Below, piece by piece: positions 1 through 8,913 of a stretch of DNA of 64,000 nucleotides. Origin of the DNA: an uncultured Campylobacter sp. (lineage in GTDB: Bacteria > Campylobacterota > Campylobacteria > Campylobacterales > Campylobacteraceae). A model generated the notes under the pieces. That model was given only the letters and a program-made list of their open reading frames with translations. It was not told the DNA's origin and did no database searches. The translations under genes were made by a program, and so were the position numbers. The stretch spans positions 1 to 64,000 of the forward strand of contig NZ_CAUQKJ010000008.1 of NCBI RefSeq assembly GCF_963518785.1, given 5' to 3'. Within the stretch, counting starts at the first letter, position 1. Each line of letters starts with the position of its first letter.

Positions 1-345
1 AGTGAAAATATCTGCTTTCAAACCGAGGTCAGCAGTAGGAATTTTGCTCTAAATTTAGGAAGCGATCAAAAGATTTTCGATTTCGTCATTAGCATAGGCG
101 GCGTAACATATCTGATCGAGGCGAATTTTTACGGCACGGGCGGCTCGAAGCTAAATGAAGTCGCAAGGTCTTATATCGAAATAGCACAAAAGATCGCGCT
201 TTGTGGCGGATTTAAATTTATCTGGATAACCGACGGACAGGGGTGGCTGGCGGCTAAAAACAAACTGGAAGAAGCCTACAAAAGCGTTAAAATTTATAAT
301 CTCGCCACGCTTTATTACTTTATAAAAGAGCTTAAAAATGTTTAA
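1..345 (+). CDS. DpnII/MboI-type type II restriction endonuclease, C-terminal part
   Basis: The frame is open from base 1 to a TAA at 343-345, so the 5' part of the gene lies outside the window. The 114 visible residues include FDFVISIGG, YLIEANFYGTGGSKLNEVARS and KFIWITDGQGW, which match the C-terminal catalytic half of the DpnII/MboI/LlaDCHI endonuclease family. That family cuts GATC, and the acidic residue in IEANFY probably belongs to its active site. The stop overlaps the start of the following methyltransferase by 8 nt, the usual coupling within a restriction-modification operon. Specificity for GATC is inferred from the family. Confidence in the family is high; the missing N-terminus means completeness cannot be judged. 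Confidence 0.85.
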   Translation, partial: SENICFQTEVSSRNFALNLGSDQKIFDFVISIGGVTYLIEANFYGTGGSKLNEVARSYIEIAQKIALCGGFKFIWITDGQGWLAAKNKLEEAYKSVKIYNLATLYYFIKELKNV

Positions 346-1153
346 GTTAGCCGATGATTTTAAGCTTTTTAAAGGCGATTGCTTCAATATTTTGCCTAAA
401 TTTAAAGGCGAGTTTGACCTCATTTTTGCCGATCCGCCCTATTTTCTCTCAAACGATGGACTCAGTATTCAAAACGGGCAAATCGTAAGCGTAAACAAGG
501 GCGAGTGGGACAAAAGCTACGGTATCGACGAGATAGATAAATTTAATCTCGAATGGCTCGCGCTCGCCAAAGATGCACTCGCAAACAACGGCAGCGTAAT
601 GATAAGCGGGACGTATCATAATATATTTTCAATCGGTCGGGCGCTGCAAAAGCTGGACTATAAAATTCTAAACGTCATCACGTGGGCGAAGACCAATCCG
701 CCGCCGAATTTTAGCTGCCGCTATCTCACGCACGGCTCGGAGCAGATCATCTGGGCAAGAAAAAGTGAGAAATTTAAGCATATTTTCAACTACGAGCTAA
801 TGAAAAAGCTAAACGGCAACAAGCAGATGCGCGACGTATGGAGCTTGCCCGCGATCGCACCGTGGGAGAAGGCGTGCGGCAAACATCCGACGCAAAAACC
901 GCTGCCGCTTTTGGTGCGGTTAATCTTAATGGCGAGCACTCAAAATAGCGTCGTTTGTGATCCTTTTGCAGGCTCTGCGACGACCGGCGTAGCTGCGAAT
1001 TTACTAGGACGAAAATTTGTAGGTATCGAAAAAGAGGACGAGTTTATAGATATCGCCGTAAAACGCAAACGCGATCTGGACGCGAATTTCGCCAAATTTA
1101 GGCGAAAGATTGTGGATTTGCGACTATTAGAACAAGAGAGTTTGAAGTTTTAA
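338..1153 (+). CDS. N6-adenine DNA methyltransferase, beta class, of a DpnII-like system
   Basis: A 271-residue protein with the catalytic motif DPPY at residues 32-35, followed much later by the AdoMet-binding region HPTQKP (183-188) and DPFAGSATTG (208-217). This order, motif IV before motif I, defines the beta class of amino-methyltransferases, and DPPY indicates adenine-N6 methylation. The start overlaps the stop of the endonuclease gene by 8 nt, so the two are translationally coupled. Its likely role is protection of the host's sites from the partner nuclease, resembling DpnA, the second methylase of the DpnII system. A DpnM-type alpha-class enzyme may lie upstream, outside the window. 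Target sequence is inferred only. Confidence 0.88.
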   Translation: MFKLADDFKLFKGDCFNILPKFKGEFDLIFADPPYFLSNDGLSIQNGQIVSVNKGEWDKSYGIDEIDKFNLEWLALAKDALANNGSVMISGTYHNIFSIGRALQKLDYKILNVITWAKTNPPPNFSCRYLTHGSEQIIWARKSEKFKHIFNYELMKKLNGNKQMRDVWSLPAIAPWEKACGKHPTQKPLPLLVRLILMASTQNSVVCDPFAGSATTGVAANLLGRKFVGIEKEDEFIDIAVKRKRDLDANFAKFRRKIVDLRLLEQESLKF

Positions 1154-1722
1154 AATTTAAGCATTGAATTTTAGTGCGCTTTTTGCTTCGCAAATTTGCA
1201 ACCGCAAAAGAAATATACGTTGCTAGTTTTAAAATTTTAAGCTTCGCAGGCTATTTGTTATTCGCCGCGTTTGCTACCCGTCTTTTTCACTCCGCTAAAG
1301 CAGCTTGCGAGCAAGAGGAAACTCCAAGCTGTGGCTTGAGCCGATTCTTAAAAAGCTGCGAATGTAAGGCATGAAGTAAGGACGGGAGTTTGCGTGCGAT
1401 TAAATTTAAAACCGCCTCATATAGCTGCGCGATATTTTCACTCATCTTGTCGCGTTCAAAATTTACAATACAACTTCGAAGATTATTTTGCAATGCCCTC
1501 CTTATCCATCCGCTCAAATTTAAAATTCTCGCCGATTTCGTCAAAATTTAGTCGTCGCGTATTGCGTTCGGACGCACACAAATTTAAATCTTTGCCTATT
1601 TTTGCTACATTTGTCTAAATTTAATTCCGCCTACCTTGCTCATCGCGCCGCGCCAAATCCCCAAATTTAACCCCAGCTTAAGCATAAGCTTGTATACTTT
1701 GGCTTTAAATTTAAGGCGGCAA
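1154..1722 (+). other. Gene-poor interval between the restriction-modification genes and the transporter
   Basis: About 570 bases in which I see no supportable gene. Short open frames at 1174-1374 and 1394-1618 have no recognisable domain, no convincing ribosome binding site and a composition dominated by AAATTTAAA and TTTTAAAATTTT runs. They are probably chance frames. Confidence 0.5.
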
Positions 1723-2622
1723 ATGAGATCTCAGAGCGAATTTTTCGGCGTTTTCATCACGCTTCTTGGCGGCGTATTATGGGGATTTAGCAGTGTTTGC
1801 GGGCAGTATCTGTTCACGCAAAAGGGCGTTAGCGCGGGCTGGCTCGTACCCTACCGCCTAGGCCTCGCCGGGCTTGCGATGGTAGCGTATTACATCGCTC
1901 GCTCGCCGCGCCTAGCCTTTGCGCCGCTAAAAGATCGCGTGCTTTTGCCGCAGCTGCTCATCTATGCGTTTTTTGGGCTTATGATGACGCAGTATTCGTA
2001 CTTTTGCGGTGTCGAGCTCTCAAACGCCGCCGTCGCGACCGTGATCCAGTACTCCGCGCCCGCGCTCATCCTTGCCGTTGTTTGCTTTTTAGAACGACGC
2101 GTGCCTAAAAAGGTCGAGCTCATCGCGCTCATTTTCGCGGTGCTGGGCGTCGTGCTGCTCGCCACTCACGGCGATCTGGGTTCGCTCGTTATCAGCGCGG
2201 AGGCGCTGGTTTGGTGCCTCATTAGCGCGCTTGGCGTCGTGATCTACAGCCTCATCCCAACGAAGCTAAATCAAAAATACCCCATTGCGCTAAATTTAGG
2301 CTGGGGCATGGTCATCGGCGGCGGCGCGCTCGCGCTTTACACGCGGGTTTGGCAGCTAAGCAGCGTGAGTGACGCGGACGGCTTTGCGGCGCTTGCCGCG
2401 GTCGTGATCCTTGGCACGATATGCGCGTTTAGCTTTTATATGATGGGGCTAAAGATAATAGGCGCAAGCAGGGCGAGCATGATAGCGTGTATCGAGCCGG
2501 TGAGCGCCGCGGCGTTTGCCTATTTTTGGCTGGGGACGGAGTTCGTGTTTCTTGATTTTGCCGGCTTTACGCTCATCATCTCGTGCATATTTTTGCTGGC
2601 TAAAGATAGGAAAAAGGCGTAA
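1723..2622 (+). CDS. EamA/DMT-superfamily permease
   Basis: A membrane protein of 299 residues with about ten hydrophobic segments and the drug/metabolite transporter layout of two EamA repeats: GGVLWGFSSVCGQYLF near the N-terminus and SALGVVIYSLIPTKL starting the second half. Such proteins export or exchange small metabolites such as amino acids or nucleosides across the inner membrane; substrate cannot be told from sequence. The open frame extends 29 codons upstream, but those codons are not hydrophobic. The ATG at 1723, preceded by AAGGCGG, starts just before the first membrane segment and is preferred. The next gene begins 13 bases after its stop, suggesting cotranscription. Confidence 0.85.
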   Translation: MRSQSEFFGVFITLLGGVLWGFSSVCGQYLFTQKGVSAGWLVPYRLGLAGLAMVAYYIARSPRLAFAPLKDRVLLPQLLIYAFFGLMMTQYSYFCGVELSNAAVATVIQYSAPALILAVVCFLERRVPKKVELIALIFAVLGVVLLATHGDLGSLVISAEALVWCLISALGVVIYSLIPTKLNQKYPIALNLGWGMVIGGGALALYTRVWQLSSVSDADGFAALAAVVILGTICAFSFYMMGLKIIGASRASMIACIEPVSAAAFAYFWLGTEFVFLDFAGFTLIISCIFLLAKDRKKA

Positions 2623-2635
2623 ATTTGGAGAAGAG

Positions 2636-3058
2636 ATGATCTATTTGGCGCAGACCGATACGACGGCGGGATTTTTGAGCAAGGATTTTCGCGAGATAAA
2701 CGCGCTAAAACGCCGAGCCGCGGATAAACCCTGCCTCATAACAACGGCTAAGCTTAGCGAGCTAAAAAATCTCGCTCGCGTGCCCGCTAAATTTAAAAAT
2801 TTAGTGCGCCGCGCGAGAAAAACGACCTTTTTATATCCGAACGGCACCGCCGTGCGCGTCGTAAAAGAGTGCGCTCATGAGGAGTTTTTGAGGCAATTTG
2901 ACTGGCTCTACTCCAGTAGCGCAAATTTAAACGGGCAAAACTTCGACGAAGCCTGGGCGAAAGCTGCGGCGGACGAGGTCGTGGATCAAAATTTCAGCCA
3001 AAACGCAAGCTCGAAAATCTATAAAATTTCAAAAACTAAAATTTTGCGGATTAGATAG
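2636..3058 (+). CDS. Short Sua5/YciO/YrdC-family protein
   Basis: A protein of 140 residues read from the ATG at 2636, which follows GGAGAAG. It shows a reduced YrdC fold signature: TDTTAGFLS near the N-terminus, a KRRAADKP segment corresponding to the Lys/Arg-rich nucleotide and tRNA-binding part, and YSSSANLNG, equivalent to the S/TSAN-SG motif. Full TsaC/Sua5 proteins make threonylcarbamoyl-adenylate for the t6A modification of tRNA and are about 190 residues or longer. This short form is known from campylobacters but may not be the main t6A enzyme. It lies 13 bases behind the EamA transporter. Upstream in-frame codons overlap that gene and look non-coding. Confidence 0.75.
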   Translation: MIYLAQTDTTAGFLSKDFREINALKRRAADKPCLITTAKLSELKNLARVPAKFKNLVRRARKTTFLYPNGTAVRVVKECAHEEFLRQFDWLYSSSANLNGQNFDEAWAKAAADEVVDQNFSQNASSKIYKISKTKILRIR

Positions 3059-4165
3059 AGCTGTCGATTAAAATTTACACGCGCAAAGAGCGCTCAAAAA
3101 GAGGCGCTAGTTTATAAATTTAAGCGACTTTGTAAATTTAAATGGCTCTATAAATTTTACGAACCGGAAAATTTCGTCACATATAAACCGTGCAAATACC
3201 GTCTGGAATTTTAAAAAATTGTGAAAAGATTACGGCAGACTCGCAAAAAAATCGTATAAAAAGCTGTAAATCCCCCTCCTCCCGTTGCCTTAAAATAGTA
3301 AAATTCTTGCCGTTTTCGAAGCCGCAAAATTTCTCTATTGCTAGCTTTTGAATGGAATTCTATCGCCAGATACTCTCGATCAAAATTTTAACTCGGGCGA
3401 GCTAAGATTATCACTAAAAATTCTAGCATCCCGAGTGTTCTGGATCAAAATTTTAGAGATCGGGCATTGTCGCCGGTTTTTATCCTAGCCGCTATGCGCC
3501 GTTTTGATCGAAGCTCCACCGACGCCGCTTCTACCTTTGATTAAAATTCCATCTTGTAAAAACAGTTTCTCTGGCGACGCTAAAATCAAAATTTTGCCGC
3601 TACTTCATATAGTTTTAATAAAATTCAACCGCCGCCGATACCTATTCAATTAAAATTTTATCGCCGCTGCAAGTATTACGATCAAAATTCTATCATCGCT
3701 GATTGTATATCAAAAGTCCCGCCACCGCTGCCTCATCGCTGCCGCCGTCGATACTACGCCTTCGATCGCCGCTGCCGCAGTAGCAAGTGCCGCAAATCCG
3801 TCCACGTCGCTCACGCCCCCAAGCTGCCAAAGTTGCGCGTAAAGCGCAAGCGCATCGCCGCCATTGCTGCGCCGCGACGACAGATCTGCGATAAAATTTC
3901 CGCCGCCGCGCAGTGCGTCAAGCCAAACGCTGCAAATTTTAAAATTTTAACCGCCTCCCGCCGCGCGGCACCGATAAATTCCAACCGATAAACTCCGCTA
4001 GCTAGTCCATCATTTTCGCATAAATCATAAATTTCCATAAATTTAACGCCGCCTTTCTTGCTTTATATTAAAATTTCGCTAAAATTACCGCATTAAATTT
4101 GAAGCGCAAACGGAGCTTAAGCTTAAACCGCTTGCGGGCAAATTAAATCCATTCAAGGAGCTTTT
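3059..4165. repeat. Gene-poor interval with degenerate ~30-bp repeats
   Basis: About 1.1 kb without a supportable gene. Between about 3370 and 3740 units of the form ATYAAAATTYT followed by a TCGCCGC-like stretch recur, for example starting near 3378, 3443, 3538, 3585, 3619, 3649, 3681 and 3709. The last five are spaced 28-34 bases apart. A 75-codon minus-strand frame at 3811-4038 has no recognisable domain and is probably chance. The stretch looks like a decayed minisatellite or spacer. A TAAAAT-like -10 element near 4080 could serve the permease gene downstream. Confidence 0.5.
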
Positions 4166-5542
4166 ATGAGCGGTGTTGCGTTAATCATCTGCTTCGCCAT
4201 AGCGGTCGTCGTGATGATTTTTTTGATCTCCAAAGCAGGCGTTCACCCGTTTTTGGCGCTAATGCTTATCTCCCTGGCGCTCGCGATCGTCGCGGGCATA
4301 CCGCTAGCCAAGATCCCCGCGATTATCGGCGACGGATTCAGCGGCACGTTTAAGAGTATCGGTATCGTCATAATCTTCGGCGCGCTCATCGGCACCGTGC
4401 TCGAAAAGACAGGCGCGGCGCTCAAACTCGCCGATATGGTCGTAAACGTAGTCGGGCAGAAGCGCCCCGAGCTTGCGATGCTCATAATGGGCTGGATCGT
4501 GGGTATCCCCGTATTTTGCGACAGCGGCTTCGTCGTATTAAACCCGATCCGAGAAGCGATCAGCAAAAAAATCGGCGAAAATCCGGTCGCTCTTGCAGTA
4601 GCGCTCTCCGGCGGACTCTACGCCTCGCACGTATTCATCCCGCCGACTCCCGGACCGATCGCCGCAGCAGGTGCCGTGGGTCTAGGGGGCAATCTACTGC
4701 TCGTAATCGCAATGGGCGCGGTAGTGTCCTTGCCGGTGCTGATCGCCACATACTTTTTCTCTAAAAAGGTCGCCAAAAACGTCCATATAAGCGAAGCCGA
4801 AGCCAATGAAGTCATCGCCAAAAGCTACGACGATCTGCTTAAGCAATACGGCAAATTGCCGGGCGGATTTTTAAGCCTAGCCCCTATTTTGGTGCCGATC
4901 CTATTTATGGCGCTGGGCTCCGTCGCCAAGATACTAAAAGTAGGCGGGTTTGCGGGCGAAATTTCGCAATTTTTAGGAAATCCTATCATCGCGCTAGCCT
5001 TGGGCGTAGTTTTTGCGGTATTTTTGCTCGTGCAAACCGGCAAACTGGGCGAATTTAGCGAGATCACTAACGAATCCTTAAAAATCGTAGGACCGATCCT
5101 CTTTATAACCGCAGCGGGCGGAGTGCTAGGCAAGGTCATCACCGACGCCGGCTTCGTAACCTACATCAAGGACAATGCGACTGCCATTAAAGCTGCGGGG
5201 ATTTTCTTCCCATTCTTAATCTCGGCCGTCTTAAAAACCGCGCAAGGAAGCTCCACCGTTGCGATCATCACCACCGCTTCGATTATGGGCGCATTTAACG
5301 TGGACGGCTCGCTGATGCAGGTACTAGGCTTCACCTCCGAAATGTCCGGCGCGCTTGTGGTAATGGCGATCGCAGCGGGCGCGATGACGGTTTCGCACGC
5401 TAATGACAGCTACTTTTGGGTCGTTACAAATTTCAGCAAGATGAATCCGCAGCAAGGCTACCGCACTCAAACAATGCTGACGCTAATTATGGGCATTACG
5501 GGCATGATCAGCGTGTGGGTTTTGTCGCTGTTTTTGATATAG
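4166..5542 (+). CDS. GntP-family gluconate/glycerate:H+ symporter
   Basis: A polytopic inner-membrane protein of 458 residues with the family's glycine- and proline-rich helices, including IPVFCDSGFVVLNPI, the strongly conserved SHVFIPPTPGPIAAA, and MTVSHANDSYFWVV near the C-terminus. These are hallmark segments of the GntP/GntT/GarP-like gluconate permease family, which takes up gluconate or related sugar acids with protons. The length is normal and the start has AAGGAGC upstream. Glycerate kinase lies about 400 bases downstream on the same strand, which suggests that the transported acid is glycerate. That substrate assignment is inference from context. Confidence 0.9.
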   Translation: MSGVALIICFAIAVVVMIFLISKAGVHPFLALMLISLALAIVAGIPLAKIPAIIGDGFSGTFKSIGIVIIFGALIGTVLEKTGAALKLADMVVNVVGQKRPELAMLIMGWIVGIPVFCDSGFVVLNPIREAISKKIGENPVALAVALSGGLYASHVFIPPTPGPIAAAGAVGLGGNLLLVIAMGAVVSLPVLIATYFFSKKVAKNVHISEAEANEVIAKSYDDLLKQYGKLPGGFLSLAPILVPILFMALGSVAKILKVGGFAGEISQFLGNPIIALALGVVFAVFLLVQTGKLGEFSEITNESLKIVGPILFITAAGGVLGKVITDAGFVTYIKDNATAIKAAGIFFPFLISAVLKTAQGSSTVAIITTASIMGAFNVDGSLMQVLGFTSEMSGALVVMAIAAGAMTVSHANDSYFWVVTNFSKMNPQQGYRTQTMLTLIMGITGMISVWVLSLFLI

Positions 5543-5559
5543 GCTAGCTTATTCTAGCC
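5542..5559 (+). terminator. Short hairpin immediately after the GntP gene
   Basis: GGCTAG (5542-5547) and CTAGCC (5554-5559) form a 6-bp stem with a 6-base loop directly at the permease stop codon. No U-run follows, so an intrinsic terminator function is uncertain. Confidence 0.4.
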
Positions 5560-5606
5560 GCTACCGCGCTAAATCCGTGCGGAGTGCAATACGCGGCATC
5601 TACCAG

Positions 5607-5648
5607 CGGCTAGCTACATAAAATTCTTTAAATTTACGTAGCTAGCCG
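5607..5648. repeat. 11-bp inverted repeat with AT-rich loop
   Basis: CGGCTAGCTAC (5607-5617) is perfectly complemented by GTAGCTAGCCG (5638-5648) around a 20-base AT-rich loop. It may end transcription of the permease gene or act as an RNA processing or protection hairpin. It shares the GCTAGCC core with the hairpin at 5542-5559 and with 60152-60198. Confidence 0.55.
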
Positions 5649-5689
5649 TACCACGCAAATGCCCTAGTATTAAAATTTCGTATAGCGGA

Positions 5690-5865
5690 GTTTTAAATTT
5701 ACACACAAAGCCTCAAGGGGTAAAATTTTAAAATTCTATTACTACGGAATTTTAAAATTTAGCCGAAATTCTGTGGCTTACAAAATTTTAAAATTCCACG
5801 ACATGAAATTTTAAAATTTGCCCCATAAATTCGGCAACGAGATTTTAAAATTATACTCTTGCTTC
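5690..5865. repeat. Cluster of TTTTAAAATT palindromic elements
   Basis: In roughly 175 bases the sequence TTTTAAAATT recurs at least five times, alternately bordered by GGAATTTT or AATTCC, so neighbouring copies can pair with each other. This occupies most of the spacer between the GntP permease and glycerate kinase. No gene is visible in 5543-5938. Confidence 0.5.
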
Positions 5866-5938
5866 AGTCTTGTCATCGTAAATTTAGCCTACGCGCTGTA
5901 AAATTCCAAAATTTTAAAATACCAGTTAAAGGAAAAAT

Positions 5939-7075
5939 ATGAAAGTTTTAGTCGCGATCGACTCGTTTAAGGGCTCGCTTAGTTCGCTTGAGGCGGGCAA
6001 TGCCGTAAAATCAGGCATCGAAAAGCTAGGCTGCGAGGTGCTCGTCAAGCCTATCGCAGATGGCGGCGAAGGAAGCGTTGAAGCCCTTGCCGACGCGCTA
6101 AAAGCTAAGTTCATGGACGTCATCGTAGCAAATCCGTTAGGCGAAAAAACGCCCGCGCGCTATGCCTTAAAAGGCGAGCTAGGCATCTTAGAAATGGCGT
6201 CCGCATCGGGTCTGCCGCTCATCGAAAAATCGCGCCGCAACCCGCTAAAAACGAGCACTTACGGCTTTGGCGAGATGATAGCGCATGCGATCGCGCACGG
6301 CGCGCGAAAGTTTATCATAGGCATAGGCGGAAGTGCTACAAATGATGCGGGTATGGGGATGCTGCGCGCGCTCGGCTTTAAATTTAAAGATGCAAATGGC
6401 GTAGAGCTTGCAGGAGCGGGCGAGGATATGATTAAACTCGCCACGATAGATTGCACTTCGGTGCTGCCGCATATTAAAAAGTGTGAGTTTCTTATCGCCT
6501 GCGACGTGGATAATCCGCTTTTTGGCGAAAACGGCGCGGCATATATTTACGCTCCGCAAAAGGGCGCGGATGCGGCAATGGTAAAGCAACTCGATGCAGG
6601 GCTTATCAATTTCGCAAGCGTCGTAAGTAAGCACCTCGGACGCGAGCTTTGGAATAGCCCCGGAGCAGGAGCTGCCGGCGGGCTAGGCTTTGGCTTCGTG
6701 AGCTTTCTAAACGCAACGCTTAAGCCGGGCATCGACATCATCACCGAAGAGATCGGACTGGATCGCGATATGAAAGACGCCGATCTCGTCATCACAGGCG
6801 AAGGAAGGCTCGATTTTCAAAGCTCGATGGGTAAAACCCCCTGCGGCGTTGCGAAAATCGCCGCGCACTACGGCGTGCCCGTAATCGCGCTGGCAGGCGG
6901 CATCTCGCCCTGTGCCGGTGGCTGTAACGAGCGAGGTATAGGAGCATTTTTTTGTATCCTAAACGAACCGATGAGCCTTGAGCGCGCGATGGAAAAAGAG
7001 ATCGCAACACAAAATTTAGCCCGCGTCGCCGAACAAGCGGTGAGATTGTTTATGCTCGGACGCAGCGCGAAATAG
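5939..7075 (+). CDS. Glycerate 2-kinase
   Basis: A 378-residue protein of the GlxK/GarK glycerate kinase family, which phosphorylates D-glycerate to 2-phosphoglycerate and feeds it into lower glycolysis. Diagnostic segments are the N-terminal VLVAIDSFKGSLSSLEA, PIADGGEGSVEAL, the central IIGIGGSATNDAGMGMLRAL, and VITGEGRLDFQSSMGKTP towards the C-terminus. Length is typical. The start is preceded by AAAGGAAAAAT. The GntP-type permease upstream on the same strand suggests an uptake-plus-activation pair for glycerate, separated by a 400-base AT-rich spacer and so possibly transcribed independently. The neighbouring downstream DNA has no gene for almost 2 kb. Confidence 0.92.
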   Translation: MKVLVAIDSFKGSLSSLEAGNAVKSGIEKLGCEVLVKPIADGGEGSVEALADALKAKFMDVIVANPLGEKTPARYALKGELGILEMASASGLPLIEKSRRNPLKTSTYGFGEMIAHAIAHGARKFIIGIGGSATNDAGMGMLRALGFKFKDANGVELAGAGEDMIKLATIDCTSVLPHIKKCEFLIACDVDNPLFGENGAAYIYAPQKGADAAMVKQLDAGLINFASVVSKHLGRELWNSPGAGAAGGLGFGFVSFLNATLKPGIDIITEEIGLDRDMKDADLVITGEGRLDFQSSMGKTPCGVAKIAAHYGVPVIALAGGISPCAGGCNERGIGAFFCILNEPMSLERAMEKEIATQNLARVAEQAVRLFMLGRSAK

Positions 7076-8913
7076 GGATTTTGGGCTAAAATTTTAAGGC
7101 GCGGGCGCTAAAACTTGCAGCGGGTACGGCGCGTATGTGCGCAAGGATATGGCGCGGCGACGGCTCGCAACAGACAGGCACGACAAAGTGTGGCAGGCGG
7201 CGAGCACGGCGAAGAAGCGAAATTTTATGCAGGATAGATTTGCGTGCTTTAAAGGCACGGCGTGATCTTGACGCAGATGTAGCGCTCGTGCGGTTTATAG
7301 CACAAAAATATGCGTAACGAGGCGGACGAGCGGTGGCAGGCTGCGGCAGACGGATGCTGGTCCATGACGCGCATGCACGGCAAGCAAATACCGCGCGCGT
7401 CTCGCGGCGAGCGGCAGAATTTCATCCGCCGCAGATCGCGGTAAGTGGATAAATTTTGCATTAAAACGTAGCTTTGCCGAAATTCTAGCGCGTTTGAAAA
7501 TACGGAGCGATAGGACGGGAGGTAAGACGGCGGACGGCTCGGCAGTAACGCAGCGGCGCGAAATTTTACGACGCAAAATTTTACTTTACTGCGCACGATA
7601 CATACGCAAGGTGCGATCTAAAACTCATTTTCCAATCAAGTGGTTCGCGAACCCTCGCAATACATAACCTCAAGGCATGATTAAGACAGATAGAATTTTA
7701 AAATTTAACCGCTGTATTCGCAGTCTATGGAATTTACAACGTAAATTTAAAAGCAGCGATCCGCTTTATAAAATTCCATTTCGAATTTTAACCCACGATA
7801 TGCCCTTTTTGAGGCGAAAAAACAGCTCAATCGCAAGATCGCGCTTCTTGCAAAGATGGCGGCGACGCATTACTCCGCTCACTCACAAAGCCCGTCAAGC
7901 CCTCCGATGACGCTTTGATGAGAGGCGAGCTGCGTCTGCGTAAATTTTGTATTACTAAGATCGCGGATTTGCTTATCGCTAAATTTAGTGTAGATGCGAC
8001 TACCGCGCGCCGCTACGACAGAGCCGGGTTTGCGTTAAATTTACCCCAATCGCGCTGTGTTTTACGATAAAAATTTATGAAATTTCATTTGCGGTAGGCA
8101 CCAAAAAATTTTATAAAGCTCCATTTTAAAATTTGCCGTACGGGCACGTACCGATCAGGTCCAAGCTAAAATCAAAATTCCAAGGGCGAATGCGGCAAGG
8201 CTCGCATGCTCAGCATATCTGCGGCGTGGGCGCAGATGCGGTTAAGCTTATAGCTTTTTAGATGCAAAAAACGACCGCAAGCACAGGTAAAATTTATTGA
8301 TTTGAAAATTTAAAACCTCGAATTTACACCGAGCCAGCCTGAACTGAATTTTAAAATTTAAACGCGCAACGCTTCGGGCGCATCCGCGCGACTGCAAGCG
8401 CTCATAAAATTCGCCCGAAGCAAGGTTGTAAAACCGCGGGCGGGCGCAAAATTTATCGCCGCAAAAATCAAAACCGCGAAAGCAAAAAAGGCTCCGCGAG
8501 CATTCGCTGCCGCACCCGCCCAAGCAAATTAAAATTGCATGATCCACCTAGCCGGCATACGTGAAGGGCGCTGCTGCGGGCATTTGCACTTAAATCCGGT
8601 GTGATCGCAATGCGATTTAAAACCGCGCCTGCTTAAATTCGTGCCGTTTCGGTTCGCTCGCAATCACATCTCGCCGCAGTAGCGCTTTAAATTTGCGCCG
8701 CCGCGATTTGTGTGCATTCAATCGCTACGGCAAGGGTACAATTTCAAAATCCAGGTCCATACGCGCCGATTTGCCCGCCAAAATCGCTCGGATCGAATTT
8801 ATGCTACCGCAATCCGCGCAGATTAAAGCGCCGCCGCTTAAAGCGTAAAATTTACCCCTCAAACGGCGGCGCGAAATTTCACTAAAATTTCATCTTTTAA
8901 TTCGGCGTGCGAT
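7076..8913. other. 1.8-kb gene-poor interval
   Basis: No supportable gene was found here despite several chance frames (7135-7317, 7249-7596, 7677-7910, 8248-8547). Their translations are rich in Arg, Cys and Ala and show no domain. One minus-strand stretch at 8725-8889 is open for 55 codons without an ATG and encodes a CADC pair, but I could not match it to a family. AAATTTTAAAATTT-type runs are scattered through the interval. It could hold decayed genes. Confidence 0.4.

Noticed and set aside
3370..3740. CRISPR array
   Set aside because: Repeats are degenerate, unit spacing varies and no cas gene is near.
3811..4038. 75-codon minus-strand frame upstream of the GntP gene
   Set aside because: Ala/Arg-rich translation without any domain, in repeat-rich spacer and without a clear ribosome binding site.
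6245..6634. Antisense frame of 129 codons inside glycerate kinase
   Set aside because: Shadow of a strongly supported gene, no domain of its own.
7135..8547. Several open frames in the 7.1-8.5 kb spacer
   Set aside because: Overlapping frames on both strands, Arg/Cys-rich translations, no conserved motif; they look like chance frames in GC-richer spacer.
8725..8889. 55-codon minus-strand stretch with a CADC motif, possible end of a lost gene
   Set aside because: It has no ATG and no ribosome binding site and I could not match it to RecO or another zinc-binding family.
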